Shown: positions 1 to 17,879 of the stretch, piece after piece
Layout of the letters: every line of letters begins with the position of its first letter
Numbering within the stretch: position 1 is the stretch's first letter
DNA from: Deuterostichococcus epilithicus
Lineage: Eukaryota; Chlorophyta; Trebouxiophyceae; Prasiolales; Stichococcaceae
Reading direction: 5' to 3'
Assembly (NCBI GenBank): GCA_033439295.1
Contig: JAVTLE010000015.1
Coordinates: 1,178,001 to 1,242,000 of the forward strand
Length of the DNA stretch: 64,000 bases
Notes under the pieces: model-generated
Databases searched by the model: none
The model's input: only the letters and a program-made list of their open reading frames with translations
What the model was told of the DNA's origin: nothing
Position numbers and translations under genes: made by a program

Positions 1-246
1 TTGGTTTTCCCCTTCGAAAGCGTGCCGGCTCTGATCCTGCTTGTACAGGGTTTGCGCACGGTGCTCTGCCCAGCTGGGCGACGGTCGAAAGGAGTGGGCG
101 ACGGCCGGAGTTGTTGAAGCCTGCTGGCGGTCTGTGCCGATTCGCTCGCGTGAGCAAGGCACGGCCGGCCAAAGCGTGGCGGGGCATGCGCTGAGTGCGG
201 ACGCCTTCCACTTTGGTAGCACCTGGATGCGTGGATTCAAATTGCA

Positions 247-925
247 GGCACTCATCGAGGACATGGAGGACATCAGGGCGCCGCACGCGGACATGGCCCC
301 CCAGCAGCAGCCAGCGCCACCGCCAGCCCAGCTGCAGCGGGCGCCGCAGCGCCGCCGCCGCGCGCCGCCGCCGCCGCCGCCGCNGCGACTGCCGGCGACG
401 CCCTCGTTGCGGAGCCACAGCACGGCGCTGGCGCAGCTGCCGTCCGGCTCGGCGCTGTCGCACGAGGCCGAGCCTGCGGAGACGGACAGCGCCTCCTCTG
501 TACTGCAGCCGGCGCAGCCACTGCCGCTGCCGCGCCATCAGCCCGCGGCGTGGCAGCGGCAGCTGTCCAGCGGCATCAGCTTTGGCAGCGGCGGCGCCGG
601 CGGCCCCGCGCGCAGCGGCATCAGCACCCGCGCGCAGGCTGCTGCGCTCCCGCGTGGCGAGCAGTCTGCAGGCCAAGGCCTGCCAGCGGCAAGCGCAGCA
701 GCTCAGATGCCAGGCAGAAGTGCCGGCGGCCGCCCGGTGCCCTTCACTGGGCGCGGCTTCCGGCTGGGCGGCGGCAGCGCAGGCGGCAGCGCGGGCGGCG
801 ACAGCGCGGGAGGACCAGCGGCCGATGGCGACGAGGCCACCTCGGGTCAGCACCTCGCACTGCGCCAGCGGCTCCCGGGGCGCTGGGTGGGCCGCTCTGC
901 CAGCGGCAACGAGCCCACGGGGTGA
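247..925 (+). CDS. Partial gene: disordered protein with a p97/Cdc48-binding SHP box
   Basis: An open exon begins after the acceptor-like AATTGCAG at 239-246 and reads to a TGA at 923-925. The TGA overlaps a possible donor (GG|GTGAGC), so the gene may continue or may really end there. Most of the product is Gln/Pro/Ala/Gly-rich and disordered. Near the end, at about 741-770, it reads FTGRGFRLGG. This fits the SHP box (F-x-G-x-G-x-x-L) that UFD1, p47/UBX proteins and derlins use to bind the N domain of Cdc48/p97. No UBX, SEP or rhomboid domain is visible, so the family is open; a UBX-type cofactor or a derlin tail are the likely options. The 5' end is probably outside the window. A single N at 384 sits in a GCC-rich run and may hide a gap. 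The strand choice rests on the SHP box and the acceptor. Confidence 0.35.
384..384. other. Assembly N in a GCC run (also at 39235, 45530, 59115)
   Basis: Four single N positions occur in the window: 384, 39235, 45530 and 59115. The first three lie in very GC-rich triplet-like sequence inside coding regions, and the last in a PWD intron. A lone N in such a context often marks a collapsed or unresolved repeat, so codon counts there are not reliable. Confidence 0.8.
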
Positions 926-1624
926 GCTGCGGGGGGTCTGGATGGGGCTGGCTCCTCGTTGCGGGGGAAGTGGCCTGCAGCGCGATTTTCACACGGACGC
1001 TCGCTGGCGTCCGTGGTGGTGTTGCATAGGTGTGCAACGACAAGTCTGGCAGCCTCAATTCTGGAAGGGTGTGTTGCGCTCCCCCAAGGAGCCACCTTAG
1101 GGTTGCTCTCCTGAAGGGAGACAGGTGACACGCCATGCTGGGCTCTGGTTTCTGGTTGAAAGCCGTCGTTGTGCGCAGCTGATGACAAGGGTTTAGGACT
1201 AGAAACACGCCTCCGTCTATTGGACAGCTTCTTGAAGGTTTCTTTGACCGATGATTCCCTAGGTGTCTCTACCCACCAAAACACATGAACATGACAGCAC
1301 CAGCACAGGGCATGTACACCATGTTTGCGTGAGGCGGCTGAACCTGAATGGCTATATGCTAGTGACTGTCAGCCTCGACGAGTCAGCCTTCAGTGCAGTA
1401 TCAAAATTCCTACCACTGCAGTATGTATAGACAATTTGCTGGTTGTGCACCGCCGTTCACTCAAATTAGCTCAGCAAGGTACCGTCAGGTGACAGGCAGC
1501 TGCGGTCAGCAATTAACTCCGAGGCGCGTCGGCTCCAAGGCGTCAATGACGAGCAGCTCTTCGGGCAGCAGGCAGCACAATTCCTCGAGCAGCTTCGCTC
1601 GCCTGTGGCAGCAGAGTTGTCCTA
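926..1624. other. Convergent spacer, no gene seen
   Basis: This 699-base stretch lies between the end of the plus-strand SHP-box gene and the stop of the minus-strand HINT gene. Short open frames occur on both strands, but none has a recognisable domain or a convincing acceptor/donor pair. It probably holds the two 3' untranslated regions. I saw no TGTAA or TTACA signal in it. Confidence 0.5.
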
Positions 1625-2650
<1,026 letters not shown>

Positions 2651-3002
2651 GAAGGAGTAAGGAATGGCCTTGCAAACGACGAAAGTGAGGACAGTGGACG
2701 TGAGATCGGCGGATGTTTTACAAAATTCATCAGGGGGCATACTCACTTACTCTCACTTGCAGGCCGGATCCAGCTGCACCAACAGGCACGATGCCTAGAA
2801 CACGTCTCGCACATTGTCAGCATTCCATAGGACGCAAAGGAGCCAATGGGCGGAGTCTGCACACTCTTGAGCCTTGCGATTTGAATTTGGAATCTCGTTG
2901 CATCCCTGCTTCTTGCATACTGTGCACCCGCAGAGTCTCGTTAGACTTTACAAACCGCGTGTCCGCTCCACAATAATGATGCAGTAGCATCACACGCAGC
3001 GA
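2651..3002. promoter_or_regulatory. Divergent promoter region of HINT and the DEAH helicase
   Basis: These 352 bases separate the start codons of two divergent genes and must carry both 5' untranslated regions and core promoters. I see no clear TATA box or recognisable motif. Assignment as a promoter is by position only. Confidence 0.4.
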
Positions 3003-8240
<5,238 letters not shown>

Positions 8241-8501
8241 TCGCAGTTGGCGACAGAGTGCTCTGTCCTAACTCTGAAGCTGGTCCGCGAGCTTGCAGCG
8301 CAACGCTGCTTCAAACGGGAGCACGGATGAAAGTGTGACATTTTTCACCTCCTGCTTGACTTGCTGCCTTGACTTGCACGTTTGAGACGCTGCTGTACTG
8401 TCAGTCGCAGAGTGGATAACCATCCTTCAAGGAGATATAAGGAAGCAGCCGGCAGCGCAAGTCCGGACAAGATGTAGACCTCATCAGACGAGGCCATCTG
8501 T

Positions 8502-8513
8502 TGTAATTTTACA
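8502..8513. terminator. Face-to-face polyadenylation signals TGTAA/TTACA
   Basis: TGTAA at 8502-8506 reads on the plus strand, 262 bases after the helicase stop. TTACA at 8509-8513 is TGTAA on the minus strand, 120 bases after the VID27 stop. TGTAA is the established chlorophyte polyadenylation signal. The two are separated by only two bases, so both convergent genes could use this one element. Confidence 0.5.
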
Positions 8514-8632
8514 GTGTATCGCACCACCTCTCCCAACCGTGAAACAGCACAAACACCATACTCGCACAGCAGCCAGACCAGCAACTTCACGCAGCACCCC
8601 CTTTCGCCTGCTCCCAACCCCACGCGGGTGTT

Positions 8633-11600
8633 TCAGTCTTCGGAGTCGTCGTCCGCGAGCGACCAGACGCGGTGCTTGGTGAACACCACCATCGCGTCCT
8701 CGGCGCCGCCCTGCCCCGGGCTCGCGTAGTTGTCGTGCATGAAGGTGGAGTCCACCACATCCTCCTGCCGTGGCAAGCATGATATACAATGTCAGCCCAA
8801 TCTTCAGTCGAACGTTGCTTCTCCAGACTGAATTGCATCTGCTGCATGCTCTGCCTGCATCTCGCCTCAGTGCAGGGTGCCACATCTGCGCAGTGGTCGA
8901 AAGACACCCGCCTGGAGCACTTACCTGCCGCGGGATAAGGTGGTACTCTGTGACCGTCGTCAGCCCGCCGTACGACTGCACCGCCGACTCCGCCAGCTTG
9001 ACTTGCCTTGCGTGGGGCAGCAGAAGATTAAGGGTCAGGTTTCAGGGTTCCCAGCTCAACCCTCGTCCGCGGGGGGGCTTGGCCTGGGAGCAGCATGATA
9101 GACTGCAAGCCTTACGGGAGAGAAGACTGTGCATACTGGTAAAATCATGAATGAGCAGGCCGCATGCGCTGCCACACGACCTGGCGAGCAACCTGGACGA
9201 TGGACTCAGGTGGAGCATCCAAAGGACACGATAGGAAATTCCACCACGCCCGTTGCCCGGTCGCCAAGGACACTGCGGCAGCCGCACCTGAAGTTCCACA
9301 GCACGGTGAAGGCGCCGCAGGAGGCGACGATCCATCGCTCCTGGCGGCCCGCCTCCGTGATCCACGTGAACTTGCCCTTCTGCAGCGGTGCCCGCCCCAC
9401 CTGCAGGGTGGCACACGGGGGCATTCGGGCAGGCTCTGCCAGGGCTCCGAGTATGCCGCGCATCCTCGACTCTGGTGCAGCGAAGGAGGGAAACACAGGA
9501 GGGAGTGTATCACAAGTGTTCAAGCTGGCCTGGATGGGGCGTGCGAGACGAGAGTCGGGGAGTGCTGGTGGTGGGTTTTCAATGCGCAGACTCCACAGAT
9601 CCGGCAGCTTGTGAAAATCTGCATCCTCGAACAGCGTGTGGACACAGGGAAAGTCTATCGTCGCGAGAGTGACGAGAGACCCGGGCACTCTCGCGCCGCA
9701 CCTTTGCCTGGTCCTCTGCTTTGAGCCGCAGCAGCCGGGGCGCCGGTGCCTGGGCGCCCATTCTAGACTTGAAGCCATTCGTTTCCCTGTGCAGGGATCA
9801 GACCACAAAGTCAAGGAGATGACAGCACAAGGCCGTGCCTAATCCAATGCGAACTTGTCCAGATACTTCTCGGGACAAGTTGACCCATCACAACCCGCGA
9901 GGCGTCCTTCCCGCAATTGCACTGCGGCAAGTCTGCAACCGCCAGGGTCGGTCTGTGATAGCAGAGGGGCACCCACCGGCCGCTCTTGTCACGGAACTGC
10001 GTCTTGACGACCATCAAGTACTTGGAAGTCGTCGCCAGCACCCTGTGCCAAGGGAAGACGCAACGTCAGGGCGTGGCGGCTGCCTGCGGCGAGCTGGCAA
10101 ATTGCTGATCAGGCTTCAATGTTGCTTCAGACACTAGAGGATGGGGCACGCTGGACGTCAGAAGAACAAATGCAATAAGCAGACTCCATCTTTCCCCAGA
10201 CCAGCGCATGATTGAGCCCCAAAGTCATCTCTGCACTGGCCCCCGCACCACATGGAGTCGTGCGACACGTCGACGGCGGTGATGGGCGCGCCGAGGCCCG
10301 GGATGCTGGTCTTGGCCATCGTGAGCGTGGCGCTGCTGAACAGCCGGATCTTGCCGTCGTCACTGCCCACCACCACGTGGCCGTCACCTGCGGGTTCGGT
10401 CGCAACACAGCCGGTCACAACTGAAACCCAGCTGAGCAGCAAAGACCTGCGAACCGACAATGCCCAGTCGTCAGACCAAAGGTGCTTCGGCCATTGCAAC
10501 GGGACATGCTGGGGCTGGAAGCGCAGTGTATCACAGCCTTCAGTAGCAGCGGCACAGACTGGTGGGCAAGACTCGCCCACGTTCTGGCGCTCCCGAGTGT
10601 GCAGAATTCCAGCGTACAAGCATCAGCCCACAAGCAGCCAGCCTCAAAGGGATTACAGACCCGCACCACCCTACAGCCGGGGCGCACCAGAGGTGGCCAT
10701 GCAGTTGAAGTTGGTGTTGCGGGCGTAGTCCTTGCCGCCGGCGTAGGACACGATGGGGCTGGACATGTCCTGCACGATGCCCTCGGGCGCGCGCTGGTCC
10801 CACCGCACCAGCCGGTTGGTGCCGACGCCCAGGAAGGTGTCCCGCTCGTCCAGCTGCGCGCCTGCGGTGCAGGGGGTTGAGGGTTGTTGCAGGGGAGCGT
10901 GTAGAGTTTGTTAGGGGATTGGTGCCGACGCCCAGGTAGGCGTCCCGCTCGTCCGGCTGCGCCTGTGGTGCAAGTAGGGATAAGGATCTGTTCAAGGGGG
11001 GGAGGGCGTGTCACGGCCTCCATACCAGGCACAACGGGTTCCGACTCTCACATTGGCGCGTTCTCAAAGGCTTCCACACCTGCCCATGATATTTCGGTGC
11101 ATGCCGCCAGCGTGGCAGCGTGGTGACTCGTTGACATGTCAAGGCTGCAATCCACCGCAACATCTGCCCACCTTTGGTATCATTGACGAGGTCCTTCATG
11201 GACACATCCGTGCCGTCCTTCTGGAAGCCCCACTCCGCGACGGTCTTGCCCGTCTCGATGTCCATCTGCGCGACACGACATATCCAATCTCTTGACCTGC
11301 TGGTGTCGTGCCTGAGTGCCTCATGGTTTCAGCGTCTGCCAGCATGTGAGGCAAGCCAGCAATGCGTCGGCGCACAGTGGTTGCAGGAGCAGTCGGCGGC
11401 CGCACTGCAAGACACCAATGCTCCACATTGTACAATGATGCCACAGTCTTGGAAAGCAACCTTCACCACCACCGCACACCTGATACAGGCTGCTGCCCGC
11501 CTCTGGGCTGAGCATGTTCATCTGCCGCTCGCCGTGCATCAGCAGCAGCTTCGATGGCGTCGGTCCTCCGGAGCCGCTGGCGCCGCCCGGCGTGCCCAGG

Positions 11601-13491
11601 CTGCTGTTCCGCCGCTTTGACGATGGGCTGTTGAAGCTGAGCCCTGTGTCCTGCACTGATGAAGCCCAGAGAATATGAGAGTCTGACACGTCGATCGACC
11701 CAAAGGCAATCAGAGCATCGCGAGATGTGCAAATAGTCTTGGCTTCCCGGGAGATTGAGTGCAAGTACAGCCAGGTTGGACCCTGCGTCAGATACGCTAT
11801 AGCACAGCGCATGAGCAGTGTCGATTCATGGGGTAGCAGCAGAAGGTGCTGCCAGTTGACACACTAGAGGACTCAAAGAGTCATTTCTTCCGGCAAGGAC
11901 AGCCGCAAAGGCGCGAAAACAAACCTGGACGCCGCCGTGCACATTGCGCAGGACGCCAATCTTTTTGTCCTGCACCATGTACGAGCGGCCGCCCGCGCCC
12001 AGCCGCACGCCCAGGATGGCGTCCTTCTCCCGCCCCCGCTTCGCCGGCGTCTTCAGCTCCGCAGGGTCCGGGCCTTCCTGTTGAGACACACGAGCAGTGT
12101 GGGGCCATCATGCACAGTCCCTTATTGATTTGTTTTTGAGCGGCCTGGCTGTTCCCGACCCCGCTTTGATGGAATCTTCCTAAATCCCAGCGGGTCCGGG
12201 GTGTCCTGTTGAGACCCGCGACCCGCATGGGAGCATTGCGCACAGTCCATGTCCATGCGTCGTTGACTGGCTCCACCTCTCAGCTGCTTTCCCCCTCCCC
12301 CTCAGCTGAGTTGTGGCTCTGCCGCGTCGAGCCCGCTCCTGGTCGGTGCACGCGCACCGATCGGGAGATCAGCCGTCAGTGCTACAAAGCCACTGCATGC
12401 AGGACGCCCAACGCAAAAAGCCACACCTCATCGTCCGCAGCATCCGCCCACTGCCGCCGCGACTCCTCTGTTTCCTTGCCCAGCGTGAGGAAAGAATCTT
12501 TGCCAAACACCTGTGCCGAGGGTATAGAGGATGAAACATGCTCTGGTGACAATAAAAGACCCTGCAGCCAGGGAGCCCACTGTCCTTGTTGCAGTACCCA
12601 GGCTCATGTGATGTCCCTCTAGACACACGGGACGCATACCGAGAGCTCAACGACCAATTGGCCGCACCCTGAACCTCAGCCGCTGTAAAACCCAGCAGAA
12701 AGGACAACGCTGCCTACCTTGTTGCGATTGCCCTCATCATTGTCCACCTTGAAGGTGTTTTCGAATAGTTTGTCATTGTATGTCTCCGTGAATGCCGCAT
12801 ACTCCTGTTTGCTGCCAAAGCGCAGCGCCCAAATGCCGTCCGGCGACACGAAGGTCACCTGCATATGCTTAAGCAACATGTGATGCATGACGCCAAAGAT
12901 ATTGCCGTATATGCCGAGTGCATCATCAATCACATCGCCGCATGGACGTGCAATCATCAAGCAGGACTTCAGCATTGTATAGGATGCTTCAGCAGGAGCA
13001 GCACGACCCACCCGCCTCGCCGTCTGGTCGAATGCAAAGTTGTCCGAAACGTCCGTCTCAATATCGCCAACCTCCAGGCACCACTGCCGCGGTACAGACG
13101 GCGAGTCCTCGTTCACGTCGAAGAAGTGCGGCTGCACGCCGAGCGCCTCCACCTCAAAGCCCTTGCCTTGCACCAGGCGGAAGAGCTTGGTGACGCCATC
13201 CTGCGGCGGCGCAGGACATGAGGCATGTCAGGGTTCAGGTGAAACTAGTGCGGCTGCACTCTCCCGAATGAACTGGTCTGTTGTCACGGCAGGTGCGACG
13301 GCCGTTCAGAGGCTGCAGCTGCGCGTGGCGCGGCCGCCCCGGTTTCGGAAATTCCAGGCGACAGCTGCTCGAGAGTTTAGTTTGAACGGGCCGCTCGCGG
13401 CTGGGAGCCCCACCGAAGTTGGGCTCGCCGGCTCTGCATTTGCGCCTTGCGACGGGCTCGCGGGGGCTGGGGCGCTCTGCCCTGCCCCCAT
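8633..13491 (-). CDS. VID27/CYPRO4-like WD40-type protein
   Basis: This is a homologue of yeast Vid27 (vacuole import and degradation) and plant CYPRO4. The family has an N-terminal PH-like region and a C-terminal beta-propeller; its biochemistry is poorly known. Exons run down the minus strand: [16 protein letters not shown] (about 13160), [17 protein letters not shown] (about 12840), SRRQWAADADDE (about 12450), an EKDAILGV exon (about 12020), a Ser-rich exon (about 11600), [20 protein letters not shown] (about 11260), [12 protein letters not shown] (about 10840), [19 protein letters not shown] (about 10380), [15 protein letters not shown] (about 9370) and [12 protein letters not shown] (about 8765). 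The stop is at 8633-8635. The N-terminal exon from ATG 13489-13491 reads MGAGQS, an N-myristoylation-like start as in plant relatives, but its donor is unclear. A decayed duplicate of one exon edge sits at 10919-10962. Confidence 0.88.
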
Positions 13492-14045
13492 GCTGTGCAA
13501 GTACCCTCAGTTACCAGCAGGGAATGAGCTGGTGCACCCACTCTCGCACTCTCCCGGCATCAAGGCCTGACCACTTGGGACTTACTATCAAGCGGCTGGT
13601 TTCCTCTTGCAAATCGCAGCGACAGCGAATCATACACTTGCACCTTCAGCTGGAAGCTGACTGACCTGTGACCTCAGCACTTGGCCGAGTTGCTACAGGG
13701 CGGTTACCTGCCACCTGCTGTACACTAAGGAAATCCCGAATGCGAGCGGGTGACATGCTCGAGCGGGGTCGGTCAAGCGTGCAGACAATCAGGCAAAAAC
13801 AGTCCAGTCAAGCAGGGCCGGGCTGACAGATGGTGGGCGAAAGGGCAGCCCCAAAAACCCAAACTACTCGTCCAGTATGCTTTACTGGCGGCCCACAATC
13901 CCCCAGCGGTGCACTCAGGGCCTCAACAATGCTGATTGCTTTTGTTCATCTGCTTGCTGTCAACAACATCAATTGAGCTCCAGGCAATCCAATCCACGCA
14001 CGTCAGCAGCGCGGCAGTCAAAACCAATCCACACGCTCAAGGTGG
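13492..14045. other. Spacer between VID27 start and OPR/RAP stop, no gene seen
   Basis: This 554-base stretch should contain the VID27 promoter and the 3' untranslated region of the upstream minus-strand gene. I see no motif, no domain-bearing reading frame and no TTACA signal in it. Confidence 0.4.
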
Positions 14046-17000
14046 TCACTCCAGCAGCGGTTCCAGCCGATCCTGCAGGTACTGGCGCTTCTCCGCCGAG
14101 CCGAGGAGCTCGTCCCACTCATGGAACGGCACCGACAGGACCTTCCAGCCCAACAGCGCCAGGTGGCGGTGCTTCATGCGTGCGTGACCCAGCAGCCTGC
14201 AAAAGCCAAAACTGGAGCGATCTGATGGAAAAGGAAGGCGTTTCAACAAGACATCGCGGCTGGAACACTCTGTCACAGACGTTGCCTGATTCCCTCAAGT
14301 GGAAGGTGGACACTGAGCCGAGGGCAACTTTCGGTGTTCAGCCACCCCGTGCCAACCGACAGCGTGACGGAGTACTGCAGTCCAGCACGGGAAGGATGGG
14401 GTCCTGCGGCGGAAGGGCACCTGCCGAGGTCGTTGCGCGCCATGTGGGAGGGGCCGTCCGCCTCAATGGCCACACGCGCCGACGGGATGCTCAGGTCCAC
14501 AGAGTAGCCGGACGCCACGTCCTCCTTCACGTGGAAGCGCCCCAGGCCCACCAGCGCGCTCGCAATCTGCGGGGCACATGCAGCACCCTTGCACATGGGT
14601 CCACCTAGGCATCTGCTGCAGACTCTTGGCAATTTGCAACGGCTACTTCCAGGATGCACGAGGTGCTGCGGCTCACGCAGGGCATATTATCACAGCGCCA
14701 GGCAGCGGCAGATGAACCCTATGCCGGAGTAAGGTCCAAGTCTGAGGATCGAAACAGAAGCAGAAACGCTGGTCCGCACCTGGCCCTCGTGGTACGACTC
14801 CTGCTTGTTGTGCACTGGTCGGATACCGTACTGCCAGGCGTCGGCAGCGTGTGTGAGCAGTTCTTCCGCGGCGCCGGCCTCCGGCTGCCGTGCGTCGCCC
14901 TCCAGCTCCACTGACATCGCAACCTGTGCCGAATTTAAAGTTGTGAGCATTGAACCATGACACGACCGAGATGAAGGTGCGCAGTCTCGAGCTGAAGAAA
15001 GTGTGAACATCGGGGGAGGTATCAACTGCGATCGTGCAAGTTTGAGCAACTCTGGCATCGGCCCCCGCTTCTGCGGGGGCGGGTGACTCGCCTGGCCTGG
15101 AGAGTGTGGCGGCTGCAGAGATCCCAGAGCATAGTGCTGGCGGATGTTTCTTACCAGTAGAGTCACGAGCGCAGCTGCGCTAACGATAGCCACACCAGCA
15201 CAGCTTGAGGACAGGGTCCTAGCGGGGAATAATCAAAGGGTGCTGCACACCTGGTGGACCTGCATCAGCGTCTTCTGCGCGGAGCCCATGCCGTCCAGCC
15301 CCCGGGCGCCCACCTCCTGCCACAGCTCCTCAAAGGCCGCCGTATTGAGCAGCTCCTGCAGCAGAGTTTGAATTATGCCATTCACGTCGAGGGCCCGGCC
15401 CTGTACAACCTGGTGCCGCTGCCATGGTGCCTGAAATGGCTGGGGTTCGTGCCAGCAGCAGCAGCGCGCCTGACGATGCACGGCGAAATGCAATTTTGCC
15501 GGGCTGCGGGCGGCATTTCGATGGCGCTTGCAGTCAGGGGGTGCGGCCAACTGCTGCCGTGACGCACAATGCCAGGCTCTGACGCGACACATGGGCATGT
15601 CTGAGGACGACGTCTGGGCAAGTGTGCGACTCACCATGGCAGCAAGCGACCAGGCCGCCGAGGCCAGCTGCTTGCCGGACATTGCATCGACCCGCCGCGG
15701 CTCCAGCCCAGGCGCCGGCCGCGGGTGTGCAAACCGCCAGCCGCCTGCTGCCTCCACCTCCTGCAAGATTGAGGAGCTGACAGCTGTAGTGACGAGGCGC
15801 AATCACTGCGATGTCATACAAGCACACACTTGTCGTGTGGAGCTGTGCGCTTGAGGATGCAAGCCCGGATTCGCCAGCATGGCTGTTGATCGCTGTGCAA
15901 CAGGCATTCTTTGGAAAGCAGGCCTGCTGTTCCTGTCGGTCGTGTGGAGCTGTGCGCTTGAGGATGCAAGCCCGGATTCGCCAGCATGGCTGTTGATCGC
16001 TGTGCAAAAGGCATTCTTTGGAAAGCAGGCCTGCTGTTCCTGTCGGTCAACCCGAAGGCATCCAGCGCACCTGCAGCAGCGCCGTCGGCGCGTGGCCCAG
16101 CGTGGCAAAGGCCCACAGGCTGCTGGCTGCCTCGCGGGCGGTCATGCCCGCCAGGCCGCCGAGGCGCTGCACCAGGGCGGCCACCTCCGGCAGGCGCGGG
16201 CTCCAGTGGTGCGCCAGCGCCAGCGCCCACAGCAGATCCGCCACGAAGACGGGGCGCCAGGTGTCCTTTCTCAGGTCAGCACCCTGCAGCGCAAGAGGAG
16301 GCTTTCATCGCCCAGAGTCTCCGTGAACATATCTCAGGCTCCAGCAGCCTGCACATTGCACATCCCACAAGCCTGCTTCATCCGCTGCTGCAAATGCGGG
16401 TACCCGGGGCGCTGCACACTGCAGGATGGTCAAGCAGGGTCTTGATTCGACCCTTTGATTCGACCCTTGATTCGACCCTGCTCAGGGTGCACGACTCGTA
16501 CAGCTGAAGTTCCAGAACAGGAGGCAGGGGACAGACCCGCTCGCTAGTGCCTCGGCTGCGAATCGGTTTGAAGTTTCTCATATCGACGCGCGCACCGAGA
16601 TGAGGGCCTCCATCTCGCACTGGAACAGCACTGGGCCGCCCATGACCGCCAGCGACCAGATCGCGTCGGTGACGCACACCGGGTGCATGTTCCTGGCGTG
16701 CGTCGCACACTGCTGCGCGGCAGGCGATGGGTTGCAGCCTGAGGCGTCGGCTGTAGCTGCTGCACCCTCGTCTTCATCGTCGGCTGCCTCCTCCCCCGGC
16801 GGCGGCCGCGGCGGCGCTAGGTTCAGCGCCTCAATAAGGCCCAGCAGCCTCCTGTCCCGGGCCTGCGCTCAAGATTCGAGTGCTTGCTGGGCAGCACTTG
16901 CTGTGGGAAACCTGTGATTTTGATCTGCAGATAGCCTTTGCACCACCATGCGCATCCCAGGTACACACCCTCGCTCGAAGCACATGCCAGTGCACGAACA

Positions 17001-17871
17001 GCGAGGAAGCGGAAGATGGTACCTTCAAGAGGCGCTCGCCGCCTGTGAAGCTCCTGAGCGCCATCGCTGTGGCAGCGCGCAGCGCCGCCGCCGCCTCCGC
17101 GGGCCTTGGGCCTTTGACTTTACCATACGCTGACCCCTGCAATACATCACACGGACTGTGAGGAGATGGATGTACCAGACGGGTGTCTGCATGCCAGCAA
17201 AGGCCTCAGATGCTGCAGCTTAGCACAAGCGTCAAGTGTTCGGCCCTGCCTTTCTGAAAGCGAACAGCAACTCACCCGCAGGTCCAGTTTGCGGCAGCCG
17301 TTTTCAGCCCATGCGGGCCAGATCTGCTCGCAGGCCTCCAGCACCGCCTCGTACCCCTGCCGCGCCCGCAAGTACCGTTTGATGTCCCGCGGCGTCTTCA
17401 GGTGCCGGATGGCGGCCTGCGCCTTTGCGTCTGCAGCGCAAGTGAAGGCGGCATCGACGCTGGCAAAGCAGGAGACTTCTGGTTGAGTTGCTTGCGCCTG
17501 TATGTGCTCTCCCAGAGCACGTCAATGAGCAATGGATAGCCTGGATGCAACCAAGCGCGGATGCTGATGATCATCTTGGCGTGATGCGCACTTCGGTGCT
17601 TAACAGCACCTACCGGGCGTACGCGGCGGCACATACGGCTCCTCCTTTCGCTGCTCTTCTGCACCGCCGGATGCCCGTGCATCACTGCCGGTCTCCTCGT
17701 CTGCCGCAGCGAAGCCGCTGGGTTGGGCTGGCTCCCCGGCCTGCTCAGGTTGGGGGCGGCGGCCGCTGCGCTGAGGCGCAGCGACCACTGTGTCCGTCTC
17801 CACGTCCCTTGCGTTGCGCACCCAGGCCAGAGGGTCCTGATCCTCGCCTGCGATCCCACACGGGGGTCGTG
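14046..17871 (-). CDS. OPR/RAP-domain organellar RNA-binding protein (5' end unresolved)
   Basis: The product is a helical-repeat RNA-binding protein of the octotricopeptide/FASTK-like type with a C-terminal RAP domain. In chlorophytes such proteins act in chloroplast or mitochondrial RNA splicing, stability or translation. The RAP domain lies in the last exons: VAIEADGPSHMARND (about 14470) with the canonical D-G-P-x-H, then HLALLGWKVLSVPFHEWDEL and the stop at 14046-14048. Upstream are Leu/Ala/Trp repeat exons with the typical W-A-L/F-A pattern: SLWAFATLGHAPTALL (about 16090), LLWALALAHHW (about 16230), AIWSLAVMGGP (about 16640), ASAAWSLAAM (about 15650). The furthest exon I trust starts at about 17871 with an acid/Gln-rich segment. 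The start and any transit peptide lie further upstream and are not resolved. An intron contains a 107-bp tandem duplication. Confidence 0.75.
15832..16048. repeat. 107-bp direct tandem duplication in an OPR/RAP intron
   Basis: Two adjacent copies (15832-15938 and 15939-16048) with period 107. I noticed one clear difference, CAACAGG versus CAAAAGG. The second copy ends about 25 bases inside the intron, next to the donor CTGCAG|GTGCGC of the exon that encodes SLWAFATLG. The high identity implies a recent event. Confidence 0.9.
16446..16482. repeat. Short tandem repeat of TTCGACCCT units
   Basis: Three to four imperfect copies of a 12-13 bp unit containing GATTCGACCCT lie in an intron of the OPR/RAP gene. 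It looks like a local slippage or duplication product without coding meaning. Confidence 0.7.
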
Positions 17872-17879
17872 AAAGCCTT

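Noticed and set aside
41-1100. Several overlapping open frames on both strands
   Set aside because: Low-complexity GC-rich sequence keeps many frames open. Only the plus frame with the SHP box and an acceptor was kept.
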